A DNA stretch of 35,291 nucleotides, from positions 1-35,291 of the forward strand of contig JAJZAC010000017.1 of NCBI GenBank assembly GCA_021799615.1, in the 5' to 3' direction. Under the pieces are notes generated by a model. That model was not told the DNA's origin. It saw nothing but the letters and a program-made list of their open reading frames with translations, and made no database searches. Positions 8,142 through 15,436 of the stretch are shown here, in pieces (within the stretch, counting starts at the first letter, position 1; the number at the start of each line of letters is the position of its first letter). The position numbers were made by a program, and so were the translations under genes. Source of the DNA: Actinomycetes bacterium. Lineage in GTDB: Bacteria; Actinomycetota; Acidimicrobiia; Acidimicrobiales; RAAP-2.

Positions 8142-9671
8142 TCAGTCGCCTGCGGGTGGGCGGGCGTCGAAGGTTGCCACCAACCGGCGGGCCGCCCGGG
8201 CCTCGTCCACCCGCCCGACCGGCGTCGACGTGGGCGCTCCGGTGACCACCGAGGCGTCGTCGGCCGCCTCCGACACGATGGCCTCCAGGGCGGCGGCCAG
8301 CGCCTCGAGGGTCTCGGGGCTCTCGGTCTCGGTGGGCTCCACCATGAGAGCCTCGTCGACGACCAGGGGGAAGGCCACGGTCGGCGCGTGGAAGCCGTAC
8401 TCGAGGAGGCGCTTGCCCACGTCCGACGCCTTCACGCCGTACGCGCGTCGTAGCCGCTGGGCGGAGAACACCACCTCGTGCATGCACGGGCGGTCGTAGG
8501 CGACGTCCAGTACGCCCGAGAGGCGATGGCGCAGCCAGTTGGCGTTCAACACGGCCGTCTCGGCCACCCGGCGGAGCCCGTCGGCGCCGTTCGCCCGGAT
8601 GTACGCCAGCGCCCGGGCCAGGACCAACGCGTTGCCGTGCCAACCGTGGACCCGGCCGATGGACCGGGACGGGACCTGCCAGTCGTAGGCGAGCCCGTCG
8701 CCGTCTCCCCCGGCGACCCGGACCGGCCGGGGGCCGGGGAGGAACGGCAGCAGCCGCTCGGCGACGGCGACCGGTCCGGCGCCCGGCCCCCCGCCCCCGT
8801 GCGGGGTGGCGAACGTCTTGTGGAGGTTCATGTGGACGATGTCGAAGCCCATGTCGCCGGGCCGGACGACGCCGAGGATGGCGTTGAGGTTGGCGCCGTC
8901 GTAGTAGAGCAGACCGCCGACGCCGTGGACGGCAGCGGCGATCTCGGCGATGTCCTCCTCGAACAGGCCCAGCGTGTTGGGATTGGTGAGCATGATCCCG
9001 GCCACGTCGTCGTCGAGCACCCGGTGGAGGGCGGCCATGTCGACGCACCCGCGCTCGTCGCTGGCCACGGTGACCACCTGGTAGCCGCCGAGGGTCACCG
9101 ACGCCGGGTTGGTGCCGTGGGCCGAATCGGGGATGATCACCGTGTGGCGCGGGCGCCCCTGGGCCTCGTGCCAGGCCCGCATGAGCAGCAGCCCGGTCAG
9201 CTCACCGGCGGCGCCGGCCGCCGGCTGGAGGGTGGCTCCGGCCATGCCGGTGATGGCGCACAGTGCCTCCTCCAGCTCGACCAAGAGGGCCAGCCAGCCC
9301 TGGACGGTGGACGCCGGTGCTGCCGGGTGGACGCCGGCCAGTCCGGGTAGGGCGGCGACGGCGTCGCACATCTTCGGGTTGTACTTCATGGTGCACGAGC
9401 CGAGAGGGTAGGCCCCGAGGTCCACCGAGAACTGCCGGGACGAGAGCCGCGTCACGTGGGCGACCAGGTCCCGTTCGGACACCTCGGGCAGGTCCACCGG
9501 GTCCGGCCGCCGGTGCAGCGCGGGGACGAGGTCCTCCACGTCGGTCTCCGGGAAGCCACCGGTGCGGAACGACCACGCTCGCCGCCCCGCCTTCGACAGC
9601 TCGAAGATGGTGGGCTCCTCGTCCCGCCCGAGGAGCGGTGCCGAGGTGGCCCGGCCCCCGGGGGCGCTCAC
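8142..9671 (-). CDS. gcvPB: Glycine dehydrogenase (decarboxylating) subunit 2
   Basis: C-terminal half of the P protein of the glycine cleavage system, encoded separately as in archaea, Bacillus and many other bacteria. 509 residues. It decarboxylates glycine and passes the aminomethyl group to lipoyl-GcvH, together with GcvPA. The PLP-binding Lys285 sits in MNLHKTFATPHGGGGPG (282-297). Other hallmarks are GSCTMKYNPK (91-100), PDSAHGTNPAS (181-191) and YYDGANLNA. The GTG start overlaps the gcvPA stop by 4 bp (GTGA), implying translational coupling and equal amounts of both subunits. Confidence 0.97.
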   Translation of the reverse strand: MSAPGGRATSAPLLGRDEEPTIFELSKAGRRAWSFRTGGFPETDVEDLVPALHRRPDPVDLPEVSERDLVAHVTRLSSRQFSVDLGAYPLGSCTMKYNPKMCDAVAALPGLAGVHPAAPASTVQGWLALLVELEEALCAITGMAGATLQPAAGAAGELTGLLLMRAWHEAQGRPRHTVIIPDSAHGTNPASVTLGGYQVVTVASDERGCVDMAALHRVLDDDVAGIMLTNPNTLGLFEEDIAEIAAAVHGVGGLLYYDGANLNAILGVVRPGDMGFDIVHMNLHKTFATPHGGGGPGAGPVAVAERLLPFLPGPRPVRVAGGDGDGLAYDWQVPSRSIGRVHGWHGNALVLARALAYIRANGADGLRRVAETAVLNANWLRHRLSGVLDVAYDRPCMHEVVFSAQRLRRAYGVKASDVGKRLLEYGFHAPTVAFPLVVDEALMVEPTETESPETLEALAAALEAIVSEAADDASVVTGAPTSTPVGRVDEARAARRLVATFDARPPAGD

Positions 9672-11026
9672 GTGACCGCCCGGGCCACGGCGGCCACGAA
9701 GGCGTCGACCTCGGCCCGGGTCCGGCGCTCGGTGACCGCCACCAGCAGGGCGTGCTCGCCGCCGGGGAACTCCTCCCCCAGCGCCACGCCACCCAGGAAC
9801 CCCTCACCGGCCAGCCGCTCGAGCAGCACGGCGGCGGGGACCGGCGTGCGCACGGCGAACTCACGCACCACCGGTGCCGAGGCGTACGGCTCGACGCCGT
9901 CGATGGCCAGCAGCGCGTCGCGCGTGACGCGGGTGGCCACGGCGCACCGCCGGCCCAGCTCCACCAGGCCGGAGGTGCCGAGCCAGCCCAGTTGGATGGC
10001 CGCCGTCACCGCCATCAGCGTCTGGTTGGTGCACACGTTGGAGGTGGCCTTCTCCCGGCGGATGTCCTGTTCCCGGGTACGCAGGGTCGTCACGTAGGCG
10101 CGTCGCCCCTCGGTGTCGACCGTCTCGCCCACCAGCCGGCCCGGCAGGCGCCGCAGGTGGTCCTGGGTGGTGGCGAACAGGCCCAGATAGGGGCCGCCGA
10201 ACCCCAGTGGCGTCCCGAACGCCTGCCCCTCCCCCACCACGACGTCGGCTCCCCAGTCGCCGCCCGACCTGAGGAGGCCGGCGGCGACGGGGTCGGCCAC
10301 CACCACGAGGACGGCACCGGTCCTGTCGCACCAGGCCCGTGCCGGGGCCAGGTCCTCGAGGCAGCCGAGGTAGTTGGGATAGGCGACGACGACGACGCCC
10401 GGCGGGTCGTCCCCCGGCACCCCGGGCGCCGACGGGTCGGGCCAGGCGGTCACGCCGTCGGCCAGCGGAAACGTCCGCAGGTCGTGCCCGGTCCCCGCCG
10501 CCGCCGTCGCCGCCGTCGCCCGCCAGTGGGGGTGGACGCCCTGGGACAGCCACACCACCGGACGCCCCGACGCGGCGACCCCGAGGTTCACCGCTTCGAC
10601 CACCGCACTCGCACCGTCGTAGAGGGAGGCGTTGGCGATGGGAAGTCCGGCCAGCCGTGCCACCATCGTCTGGAACTCGAACACGGCCTGGAGGACACCC
10701 TGGGCCACCTCGGGCTGGTAGGGCGTGTACGACGTCACGAACTCCGAGCGCCCGGCCAGTGCGCGGGTGACGGCGGGAATCTCGTGGTCGTAGGCGCCGG
10801 CGCCGGCGAAGCAGACCATCCGGTCGGTCCGGGCCCGGTTGGCCGCGGCGAGCTCCTCGAGCTCGGCGAGGACGTCCGGCTCGCCCCGGCCCGGGGGCAG
10901 ACCGAGGCCGCCGGCGAGTCGCAGAGCGTCCGGCACCGCCTCGAACAGGTCGTCGACCGACGCCAACCCGAGGAAGGACAGCATGTCCGCCACGTCCTCG
11001 CCGGTGTGCGGGATGTAGGTGGTCAC
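9668..11026 (-). CDS. gcvPA: Glycine dehydrogenase (decarboxylating) subunit 1
   Basis: N-terminal half of the split glycine dehydrogenase, 452 residues. Family signatures are the start MTTYIPHTGEDVADML, TSYTPYQPEVAQGVLQA (typical glycine decarboxylase subunit 1), ANASLYDGASA and the conserved GFGGPYLGLFAT plus LRTREQDIRREKATSN region. It lacks the PLP lysine, which lies in GcvPB. The two subunits form the active P protein. The GTG start at 11026 overlaps the gcvT stop by 4 bp and its own stop overlaps gcvPB by 4 bp, so gcvT, gcvPA and gcvPB are a single coupled unit. Confidence 0.97.
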   Translation of the reverse strand: MTTYIPHTGEDVADMLSFLGLASVDDLFEAVPDALRLAGGLGLPPGRGEPDVLAELEELAAANRARTDRMVCFAGAGAYDHEIPAVTRALAGRSEFVTSYTPYQPEVAQGVLQAVFEFQTMVARLAGLPIANASLYDGASAVVEAVNLGVAASGRPVVWLSQGVHPHWRATAATAAAGTGHDLRTFPLADGVTAWPDPSAPGVPGDDPPGVVVVAYPNYLGCLEDLAPARAWCDRTGAVLVVVADPVAAGLLRSGGDWGADVVVGEGQAFGTPLGFGGPYLGLFATTQDHLRRLPGRLVGETVDTEGRRAYVTTLRTREQDIRREKATSNVCTNQTLMAVTAAIQLGWLGTSGLVELGRRCAVATRVTRDALLAIDGVEPYASAPVVREFAVRTPVPAAVLLERLAGEGFLGGVALGEEFPGGEHALLVAVTERRTRAEVDAFVAAVARAVT

Positions 11027-12117
11027 GCCCGTGTGCCCCGCCGCACGAACGGGGTGGCCGACACCAGGCCGGCGATCCGCCTGCCGCGCAGGTCGAGCTC
11101 GACGGGTGTGCCGGGAGCCAACGGCGCGCCGTCGGTGTCCACCAGCGCGAGGGCGATGCCGTGCCCCAGGACCGGCGAGAAGTTGCCGCTGGTCACCTCG
11201 CCCACCGGTTTCCCGTCACGCAGGACGGTCGATCCCCGGCGGGGCGGTTGCCGGCCGTCGGTGGAGATCCCCACCAGGCGCCGCGGAACGCCGTGACGGC
11301 GCTCACGCTCCAGTGCGGCGCGGCCGCGGAACTCCGGCACGTCCCAGCCCACCGACCACCCCAGTCCGGCCTGCAGCGGGGTGATCCCCGGTCCCAGCTC
11401 GTGCCCGTGGAGCGGGAGGGCCGCCTCCAGCCGGAGCGTGTCGCGTGCGGCCAGCCCGGCCGGTGTCATGCCGGCGCCGACGAGCGCCCGCCAGAACGGC
11501 ACGGCCACCGGCAGGGGCACCGCGCACTCGACGCCGTCCTCGCCCGTGTAGCCGGTGCCGGCCGCCGTCGCCTCGTGGTCCTGGAACGAGAACCGGGTCA
11601 CACCGAAGTGGGGCACGGCGGCGGCGGCCGGCGCGATGGCCGCCAGCAGCTCGCGGGCGTGCGGCCCCTGGACGGCGACCACCGCCCGCTCGGCGGTCAC
11701 GTCGCGCCCGCCGAGCGCCTCGACGACGGCCGCCGTGTTGGAGGCGTTCGGCATGACGTCGAAGGTGGTCTCGTCCACCCACCAGACGATGAGGTCGTCG
11801 ACGACCGACCCGTCCTCGTCGTCGAGGAGCTGGGTGTACTGGGCCCGCCCGGGCCCGATGCGGTCGAGGTCGTTGGACAGCGCGAGCTGGATCCGGTCGT
11901 GGGCGCCGGGTCCCTCGACCCGGACGGTGCCGAGGTGGCTCACGTCGAACGCGGCGGCACCGGTGCGGCAGGCGCGATGCTCGAAGAGGGTGCCGGCCGG
12001 GTACGACAGCGGCATCTCCCACCCCCCGAAGGGGGCGAAGCGGGCGCCCAGAGCCCGGTGCTCGGCGTGGAGGGGGCCCTGGCGCAGGCCGTCCGATGTC
12101 ACGTCGCCGTCCGTCAT
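11023..12117 (-). CDS. gcvT: Aminomethyltransferase (glycine cleavage T protein)
   Basis: Transfers the one-carbon unit from aminomethyl-GcvH to tetrahydrofolate, releasing ammonia. 364 residues from ATG 12117, the same as the E. coli enzyme. Seen in the sequence: PLHAEHRALGARFAPFGGWEMP near the N-terminus, FDVSHLGTVRVEG, the substrate-binding DDEDGSVVDDLIVW with the catalytic Asp, and YTGEDGVEC, followed by the GcvT C-terminal domain. A GTG at 12156 would add 13 residues but would overlap the TAGGGT promoter-like element at 12155-12160, so the ATG is chosen. First gene of the gcvT-gcvPA-gcvPB-Ddn operon. gcvH and the lipoamide dehydrogenase are not in the window. No glycine riboswitch is apparent. 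Confidence 0.96.
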   Translation of the reverse strand: MTDGDVTSDGLRQGPLHAEHRALGARFAPFGGWEMPLSYPAGTLFEHRACRTGAAAFDVSHLGTVRVEGPGAHDRIQLALSNDLDRIGPGRAQYTQLLDDEDGSVVDDLIVWWVDETTFDVMPNASNTAAVVEALGGRDVTAERAVVAVQGPHARELLAAIAPAAAAVPHFGVTRFSFQDHEATAAGTGYTGEDGVECAVPLPVAVPFWRALVGAGMTPAGLAARDTLRLEAALPLHGHELGPGITPLQAGLGWSVGWDVPEFRGRAALERERRHGVPRRLVGISTDGRQPPRRGSTVLRDGKPVGEVTSGNFSPVLGHGIALALVDTDGAPLAPGTPVELDLRGRRIAGLVSATPFVRRGTRA

Positions 12118-12154
12118 CGGCTCACGATGGCGAGGGCAGGTCGCGCACCCGCCC

Positions 12155-12160
12155 ACCCTA
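12155..12160 (-). promoter_or_regulatory. Putative -10 element of the gcv operon
   Basis: TAGGGT on the minus strand lies 37 nt upstream of ATG 12117 in the 99-bp gap between gcvT and the small nuclease-like gene. No convincing -35 or ribosome site is seen, and the leader is too short for a glycine riboswitch. Confidence 0.45.
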
Positions 12161-12216
12161 GGCGCGGCCGGGGCCGGGCCGAGGCAGCGCCCACCTGCGC
12201 GCCGGGAGGAACGCGC

Positions 12217-12603
12217 TCAGGCGCTTCGGGAGAAGGAGGCACCGGTGGCCAGGCCGAATTTCGCCAGGAGGGCGAGGGTGTCGCGCTGGTAGAGGATGGT
12301 GACGCGCACGTCCGGGAAGATGGCCGCCATCTGCCGGATCTTGCGGTTCTTCTTCGTGACGAGACGCTGGTCGAGCGTCGTCAGCTCGACGAAGATGCCC
12401 GGCGCCGGGAGCCAGAAGTCCGGGCGGAACGCCACGGTGACCCGTCCGTCGTCACCACGCTCGAGGACGAACTCGACCGGCTCGTACTCCCACGCCACCC
12501 CGTAGAAGTCGAGGATGTTGGCGAACCGCCGCTCGGAGTCGTGGGCGAAGCGCACCCGCCGGCCACTGCGGTCGGTACGAGCGGCGCCCACGACCGGGTT
12601 CAC
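12217..12603 (-). CDS. Small PD-(D/E)XK-like protein, unknown function
   Basis: 128 residues from a GTG at 12603 that overlaps the MerR stop by 4 bp (GTGA), so the two are translationally coupled. The order of conserved-looking residues fits a restriction-endonuclease-like fold: Glu24 in a helix (HDSERRFANIL), a predicted beta hairpin, Asp62 in FRPDFWLP, Glu73 in FVELTTLD, and a Lys-rich helix (Lys84, Lys85, Lys88 in TKKNRKIRQM). In canonical members the motif is D-(x)n-ExK; here ExT is seen and a Lys may come from the next helix. It could be a nuclease, a nuclease-derived DNA-binding protein, or inactive. I know of similar small actinobacterial hypothetical proteins but no function. The link with the MerR regulator is by coupling only. 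Confidence 0.7.
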   Translation of the reverse strand: MNPVVGAARTDRSGRRVRFAHDSERRFANILDFYGVAWEYEPVEFVLERGDDGRVTVAFRPDFWLPAPGIFVELTTLDQRLVTKKNRKIRQMAAIFPDVRVTILYQRDTLALLAKFGLATGASFSRSA

Positions 12604-13133
12604 CGGGCGGCGACGTCCGTCGGCACGAAGGGCGCGGCCGGATGGCTGTCGGGGACCTGTCGCCGGCCGGGTCCGGGAGCAGTCAGCTCGACGATGGCCG
12701 CGTCGATCTCCTCCACCACGCCGGCCAGCGGCAGGACGTTGAAGACGCCCTGACCACCGGCCAGGAGGTCGACCACCTCGTCGCCGTCGCGGGCCAGGAC
12801 CGACCGGTTGCCCGCCAGCACCAACTGGGCACTGGCCAGGTCCGCACCCAGCCCGCCGCGCAGGCACTCGACGGCCTGGCGGGCCTGGCGCAGCTGGAGG
12901 CCGCCGTCGAGCAGGCGCTTGATCACCTTCAGCTCGACGACGTCGCCGTAGGAGTAGCGCCGCTGGCTCCCGCTGCCGCGAGCGTCGGCGATGGACGGGC
13001 GCAGGAGGCCGGTCCGCGCCCAGTAGTCGAGCTGCCGGTAGGTGATGCCGACGATGGTGCACACCTGCGGGCCACGGAAGCCGGGCTCGCCGGGTCCGCG
13101 GTCTGCCTGCGTTGCGTGCTCGCTCCTGCCCAT
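12600..13133 (-). CDS. MerR-family regulator similar to Rv1830 (ResR/McdR)
   Basis: 177-residue DNA-binding regulator. The winged-helix part (about residues 20-95) contains VGITYRQLDYWARTGLLRPS, GSGSQRRYSYGDVVELKVIKRLLDGG, and the C-terminal part has EVVDLLAGGQGVFNVLPL. These closely resemble M. tuberculosis Rv1830, which lies near gcvH, garA and gcvB there. Here the gcv operon is the next transcription unit downstream, so part of that synteny is kept. No metal-binding Cys pattern of metal-sensing MerR proteins is seen. ATG 13133 follows an excellent GGAGGAG ribosome site; the open frame upstream to 13553 is unsupported. Palindromic half-sites at 13192-13215 in its leader suggest autoregulation. 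Role in cell division/growth control is inferred from the mycobacterial relative. Confidence 0.9.
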   Translation of the reverse strand: MGRSEHATQADRGPGEPGFRGPQVCTIVGITYRQLDYWARTGLLRPSIADARGSGSQRRYSYGDVVELKVIKRLLDGGLQLRQARQAVECLRGGLGADLASAQLVLAGNRSVLARDGDEVVDLLAGGQGVFNVLPLAGVVEEIDAAIVELTAPGPGRRQVPDSHPAAPFVPTDVAAR

Positions 13134-13191
13134 CGCTCCTCCTCCGTCCCCCACGCCGGGTGCCGCCCCGTCCCCGTGGTGCGGGAGCTCC

Positions 13192-13215
13192 ACCTCAGCC
13201 TGAGGTCGAACCTCA
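13192..13215. promoter_or_regulatory. Triple half-site palindrome in the MerR leader (possible operator)
   Basis: Two overlapping inverted repeats: ACCTCAG-C-CTGAGGT (13192-13206) and TGAGGT-CGA-ACCTCA (13201-13215), sharing the middle half-site. They lie 59-82 nt upstream of the MerR start and downstream of a TACCCT -10-like hexamer (13233-13238, minus strand). Autoregulatory binding by the dimeric MerR protein is inferred. Confidence 0.5.
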
Positions 13216-13325
13216 CCCTCCGGTGCAGCTCGAGGGTACCACACGGGCGTAGTTACGGCGGTGTCATCACCGCGGCCGTCCCGGCCGCACTGGCGGGACC
13301 CGGCCGACCCGGGCACAATCGGCGG

Positions 13326-13649
13326 ATGAGCGTCGTGCGAGTCAATGCCATCACCGTCCCCGAGGGGGCAGGCGACGAGCTGGCGGCCCGGTTCGCCGCC
13401 CGGGCCGGTGCCGTCGACGACGCCGACGGGTTCGAGGGCTTCGAGCTCCTGCGCCCGTCGGACGGGCGGCGGACGTGGTTGGTCGTGACCCGCTGGCGGG
13501 ACCCGGCCGCCTTCGAGGCGTGGGTGGCGTCGCCGGCGTTCGCCCACGGCCACCGGGGCGCCGGCGGTGCGGAAGGTGACGCCCCGCCGGTCGCCGTCTC
13601 CAGCGAGCTGTGGTCGTACGACGTGGTCGACCTGCCGCCTCGGCCGTGA
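13326..13649 (+). CDS. MhuD-like heme-degrading monooxygenase (ABM fold)
   Basis: 107-residue protein of the antibiotic-biosynthesis-monooxygenase fold, very similar in layout to mycobacterial MhuD (Rv3592, 105 residues), which degrades heme to mycobilin and releases iron. The N-terminus MSVVRVNAITVPEGAGDEL keeps Asn7, and Trp66 is conserved in FEAWVASPAF. The heme ligand His75 of MhuD corresponds to His74 or His76 here (FAHGHRG), with a one-residue deletion. ATG 13326 has a CACAAT -10-like hexamer 6 nt upstream (possible leaderless start). Its stop overlaps the start of the DUF2889 gene by 4 bp. Role in iron acquisition from heme or heme turnover is an inference from the family. Confidence 0.85.
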   Translation: MSVVRVNAITVPEGAGDELAARFAARAGAVDDADGFEGFELLRPSDGRRTWLVVTRWRDPAAFEAWVASPAFAHGHRGAGGAEGDAPPVAVSSELWSYDVVDLPPRP

Positions 13650-14251
13650 CCGGACGCGGTGCTCCGGTCCACCGCCGGACGATCACCTTCGACGCGTACC
13701 CGGCGGCCGACACGCTCGAGATCGTCGGCACGCTGCGAGACGAGCGGCCGTGGGCGGAGGGGACGGACGCCGTCGCCCTCGTCCACGACCTCGAGCTGGC
13801 CGTCGTCGTCGAGCTCTCGGGGCTGGCCATCCGCTCGGCCGAGGCGACGATGCGCACGTTCCCGCACGCCGAATGCCCCGCCATCGCACCGGCCATGGCC
13901 GGTCTGGCCGGTCTGGCCGTGGGCCGCGGCTACACGCGCGCCGTCCAGCAGCGATTCGGCGGACCGCTCGGCTGCAGCCACCTGGAGCACCTGGCCCGAG
14001 CGCTGGGACCGGTGGTGGTGCAGGCGGCGACGTCGGTGCGCGCCCGCCAGGTGGCCGACGGACTCGCTCCGGACCTGTTGGGTGGGGACGGGTCGTGGAT
14101 GTCGGGGACGTGCCACGTCTGGGCCGCGGGCGGTGTCGCCGAAGCCAAGCTGGCCGCCGGGTGGCGACCGGGACGGGGCAGCTACCCGGCGCCGGAGGTG
14201 GCCGCGTTCGTGGCCGGCACGGACGGGGACGGGAACACCGGCACGACCTGA
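13646..14251 (+). CDS. DUF2889-family protein
   Basis: 201 residues from GTG 13646, which overlaps the MhuD-like gene stop by 4 bp (GTGA). Recognised features of the DUF2889 family are the N-terminal HRRTITFDAYP strand, a central acidic ELAVVVELSGLAIRSAEATMRTFPHAECPAIAP segment, and the Cys-containing GGPLGCSHLEHLARALGPVVVQA (about residues 108-130). The last is the most conserved part. No catalytic function is established for this family. The coupling with a heme-degrading enzyme is of interest. It contains additional Cys and His residues (ECP, GCSH, TCH) that could bind metal. No membrane segment is visible. Confidence 0.8.
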   Translation: MTGRGAPVHRRTITFDAYPAADTLEIVGTLRDERPWAEGTDAVALVHDLELAVVVELSGLAIRSAEATMRTFPHAECPAIAPAMAGLAGLAVGRGYTRAVQQRFGGPLGCSHLEHLARALGPVVVQAATSVRARQVADGLAPDLLGGDGSWMSGTCHVWAAGGVAEAKLAAGWRPGRGSYPAPEVAAFVAGTDGDGNTGTT

Positions 14252-14278
14252 GCCGGAGGCGCGGCGGGGACGGAGCGC

Positions 14279-15436
14279 TCAGGTCCCGGGGAGTCCCATG
14301 CCCTCGGAACGCAGCCGCCGGGTGGCCGTCGCCAGTTCGTCCGCCGACTCCAGGGCCCGGGTGATGAGGCCGGCCAGCGTGCGACCGGGATCGGTGGCGT
14401 CGGGGAGGGCGGTGGGGACCTCGCCCGAGCCATCGGCATCGACCGGTTCCCCCGCCGTGGCGGCCAGTGCACGCACGGCGCCGATGCGGCCGCCGGCCCT
14501 GGTGGCCACCGACGCGGCACGTTCCCAGTGGGCCCGGAACATCCCGATGTCGAAGGCGCCGTCCCGCACGCGGGCATGCTGCAACAGGCGGGCGGGCGGT
14601 CGCTTGAGGTCGCGCACGACGTGCAGCGCGGCCAGGAGCCGCAACGTGTACCACGAAAGGTCGATCTCCCACCACGCGAAGCCCTGGCGGGCGGAAGCCG
14701 GCAGATGGTGGTGGTTGTTGTGCCATCCCTCGCCGTGGGTGAGCAGGGCGATCAGCAGCGAGTTCCGGCTGGTGTCCGTGGTGGCGAAGCGACGCCGCCC
14801 GAACACGTGGGCCAGCGAGTTCACCATGAAGGTGGCGTGCCACAGCAGGACCGTCGACAGGAGGAACCCGACGAGCAGCGCGCCCCAGCCGCCGACGGCG
14901 ACGCAGGCGATCCCCACCAGCCACGGGGTCACCCAGGCGAACCGGTCGAGGATCCGCAGCTCCGGGTAGGACGCGAAGTCCCGCACCAGTTCGGGCTCCG
15001 TCCGCTTGTAGCGGGTGGAGAGGATCCAGCCCACGTGGCTCCACCAGAAACCGTCGCGTGGCGAGTGGACGTCGCGGTCCGTGTCGGAGAACCGGTGGTG
15101 GAGGCGGTGGTGGCCGGCCCACCACAGCGGACCCTTCTGTGCGGCGGTCGTCCCGCCGAGGGCCATGAGGAATTGCACCGGACGCGACATGCGGTAGCTC
15201 CGGTGGGAGAAGTACCGGTGGTACCCGGCGGTGATGAAGAACATCCGCACCGCGTACAGGGCGCCGCAGAGGATCCAGTCGCCCAGGCTGACGGTGACGA
15301 ACAGGGCGGCGAGCGGCGCGGCGTGGACGGCCAGGAAGGGGATGGCCGAGAACCAGTCGGTGCGGGCACCGTCCCTGGCTGCGCTTCGGGACGTGCCCGG
15401 GTGGGGCTCGGGCGGCGATGGTTCAGTGGTCGTCAT
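14279..15436 (-). CDS. Membrane fatty acyl-CoA/lipid desaturase with long C-terminal extension
   Basis: Integral-membrane di-iron desaturase of the acyl-CoA delta-9 type, 385 residues from ATG 15436. The three His boxes are clear: HRYFSH (73-78), HRLHH (110-114) and HNNHH (239-243), between predicted transmembrane segments (about 33-50, 55-70, 165-185, 185-205). The catalytic domain ends near residue 275. A further ~110 residues follow that are not typical of the family, containing Ala/Arg-rich and acidic stretches. The start overlaps the end of the upstream TetR gene by 14 bp. Likely introduces a cis double bond into membrane fatty acids, regulated by that TetR (inferred). Confidence 0.92.
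   Translation of the reverse strand: MTTTEPSPPEPHPGTSRSAARDGARTDWFSAIPFLAVHAAPLAALFVTVSLGDWILCGALYAVRMFFITAGYHRYFSHRSYRMSRPVQFLMALGGTTAAQKGPLWWAGHHRLHHRFSDTDRDVHSPRDGFWWSHVGWILSTRYKRTEPELVRDFASYPELRILDRFAWVTPWLVGIACVAVGGWGALLVGFLLSTVLLWHATFMVNSLAHVFGRRRFATTDTSRNSLLIALLTHGEGWHNNHHHLPASARQGFAWWEIDLSWYTLRLLAALHVVRDLKRPPARLLQHARVRDGAFDIGMFRAHWERAASVATRAGGRIGAVRALAATAGEPVDADGSGEVPTALPDATDPGRTLAGLITRALESADELATATRRLRSEGMGLPGT

Noticed and set aside
9263-11296. Plus-strand open frame of 677 codons
   Set aside because: It is antisense to gcvPA and gcvPB, which are unmistakable; its composition is typical of a shadow frame.
12118-12216. Glycine riboswitch before gcvT
   Set aside because: The gap is only 99 bp and the predicted leader about 30 nt; no tandem aptamer structure can fit.
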